NCBI GenBank assembly: GCA_031257215.1
Contig: JAIRPC010000083.1
Span: forward strand, 1-5,457
From: Eubacteriales Family XIII. Incertae Sedis bacterium
GTDB taxonomy: Bacteria; Bacillota; Clostridia; Peptostreptococcales; Anaerovoracaceae
Length of the DNA: 5,457 bases
Direction: 5' to 3'
The number at the start of each line of letters is the position of its first letter. Position 1 is the stretch's first letter. The notes under the pieces are model-generated. The model saw nothing but the letters and a program-made list of their open reading frames with translations. It did not search any database and had not been told where the DNA came from. The translations under genes were made by a program, and so were the position numbers. Of this stretch, positions 5,293-5,457 are shown one piece after another.

Positions 5293-5457
5293 TTATATCT
5301 CCTTGAAACCGCTCTTGTCCTGCCTGTTTCTTTCGTACATCACTATACCCGCCGCGACCGCCGCGTTCAGCGACTCCGCGCCGTCCGCCATAGGTATGCT
5401 CACCACCTCGTCGGCCGCCGCGAGGAAGCCCTCCGACAGCCCGCCGCCCTCGTTGCC
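5293..5457 (-). CDS. TrmH/SpoU family RNA 2'-O-methyltransferase, C-terminal part
   Basis: These are the last 54 codons and the TAA stop of a SPOUT-class methyltransferase, which transfers methyl from S-adenosylmethionine to a ribose 2'-OH of rRNA or tRNA. The fragment opens in the conserved motif 2, GNEGGGLSEGF, and carries motif 3, IPMADGAESLNAAVAAGIVM. These two motifs form the trefoil knot that binds the cofactor. It ends with a basic tail, YERNRQDKSGFKEI. The upstream part lies outside the window. Its place directly before pheS matches ysgA in Bacillus, so a YsgA-type enzyme is likely; the exact RNA target cannot be told from this piece. The pheS ribosome binding site lies within its final codons. 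Confidence 0.93.
   Translation of the reverse strand, partial: GNEGGGLSEGFLAAADEVVSIPMADGAESLNAAVAAGIVMYERNRQDKSGFKEI
5299..5304 (-). promoter_or_regulatory. Ribosome binding site of pheS inside the methyltransferase end
   Basis: AAGGAG lies within the last codons of the upstream gene (the F-K-E-I-stop end) and 9 bases before the pheS ATG. This suggests translational coupling between the two genes. Confidence 0.8.

Overview
This window looks like a stretch of core chromosome from a GC-rich relative of the Clostridia (Firmicutes). The base composition is high in G+C by eye, yet the genes still use ATA for Ile and AGA/AGG for Arg. The starts carry strong AAGGAG-type ribosome binding sites. Two gene sets are joined: a TrmH/YsgA-like rRNA methyltransferase with pheS and pheT (the ysgA-pheS-pheT order of Bacillus and relatives), and recO, a DUF4342 protein and the single-chain glycyl-tRNA synthetase (an order I recall from Clostridia). 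The taxonomic placement is inference from gene order and protein style, not from a database search.

All recognisable genes lie on the minus strand, so transcription runs from right to left. From 5457 downwards they are: the C-terminus of a SpoU/TrmH methyltransferase (5293-5457, cut by the window edge); pheS (4267-5289); a 90-base gap with a clear hairpin; pheT (1672-4176); a 49-base gap with a strong ribosome binding site that drives a 15-codon leader ORF overlapping the start of recO; recO (963-1622); a DUF4342 membrane-associated protein (280-936); an AT-rich gap of 97 bases with short repeats; and the first 60 codons of glyQS (1-182, cut by the window edge).

The spacing suggests one transcription unit, or two with an internal control point before glyQS. 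Functionally it is a translation-centred cluster: the two subunits of phenylalanyl-tRNA synthetase, an RNA 2'-O-methyltransferase and glycyl-tRNA synthetase, with the recombination mediator RecO and a poorly characterised protein between them. No mobile element, CRISPR array, rRNA or tRNA gene was seen. Long plus-strand reading frames exist opposite pheT and pheS, but they are shadows of the GC-rich coding strand.

I did not find a clearly new multi-gene system. The most interesting points are the out-of-frame leader ORF at recO, the loss of the zinc finger in RecO, the DUF4342 protein with its EF-Ts-like N-terminus and long charged tail, the hairpin between pheS and pheT, and an AT-rich codon island inside pheT.
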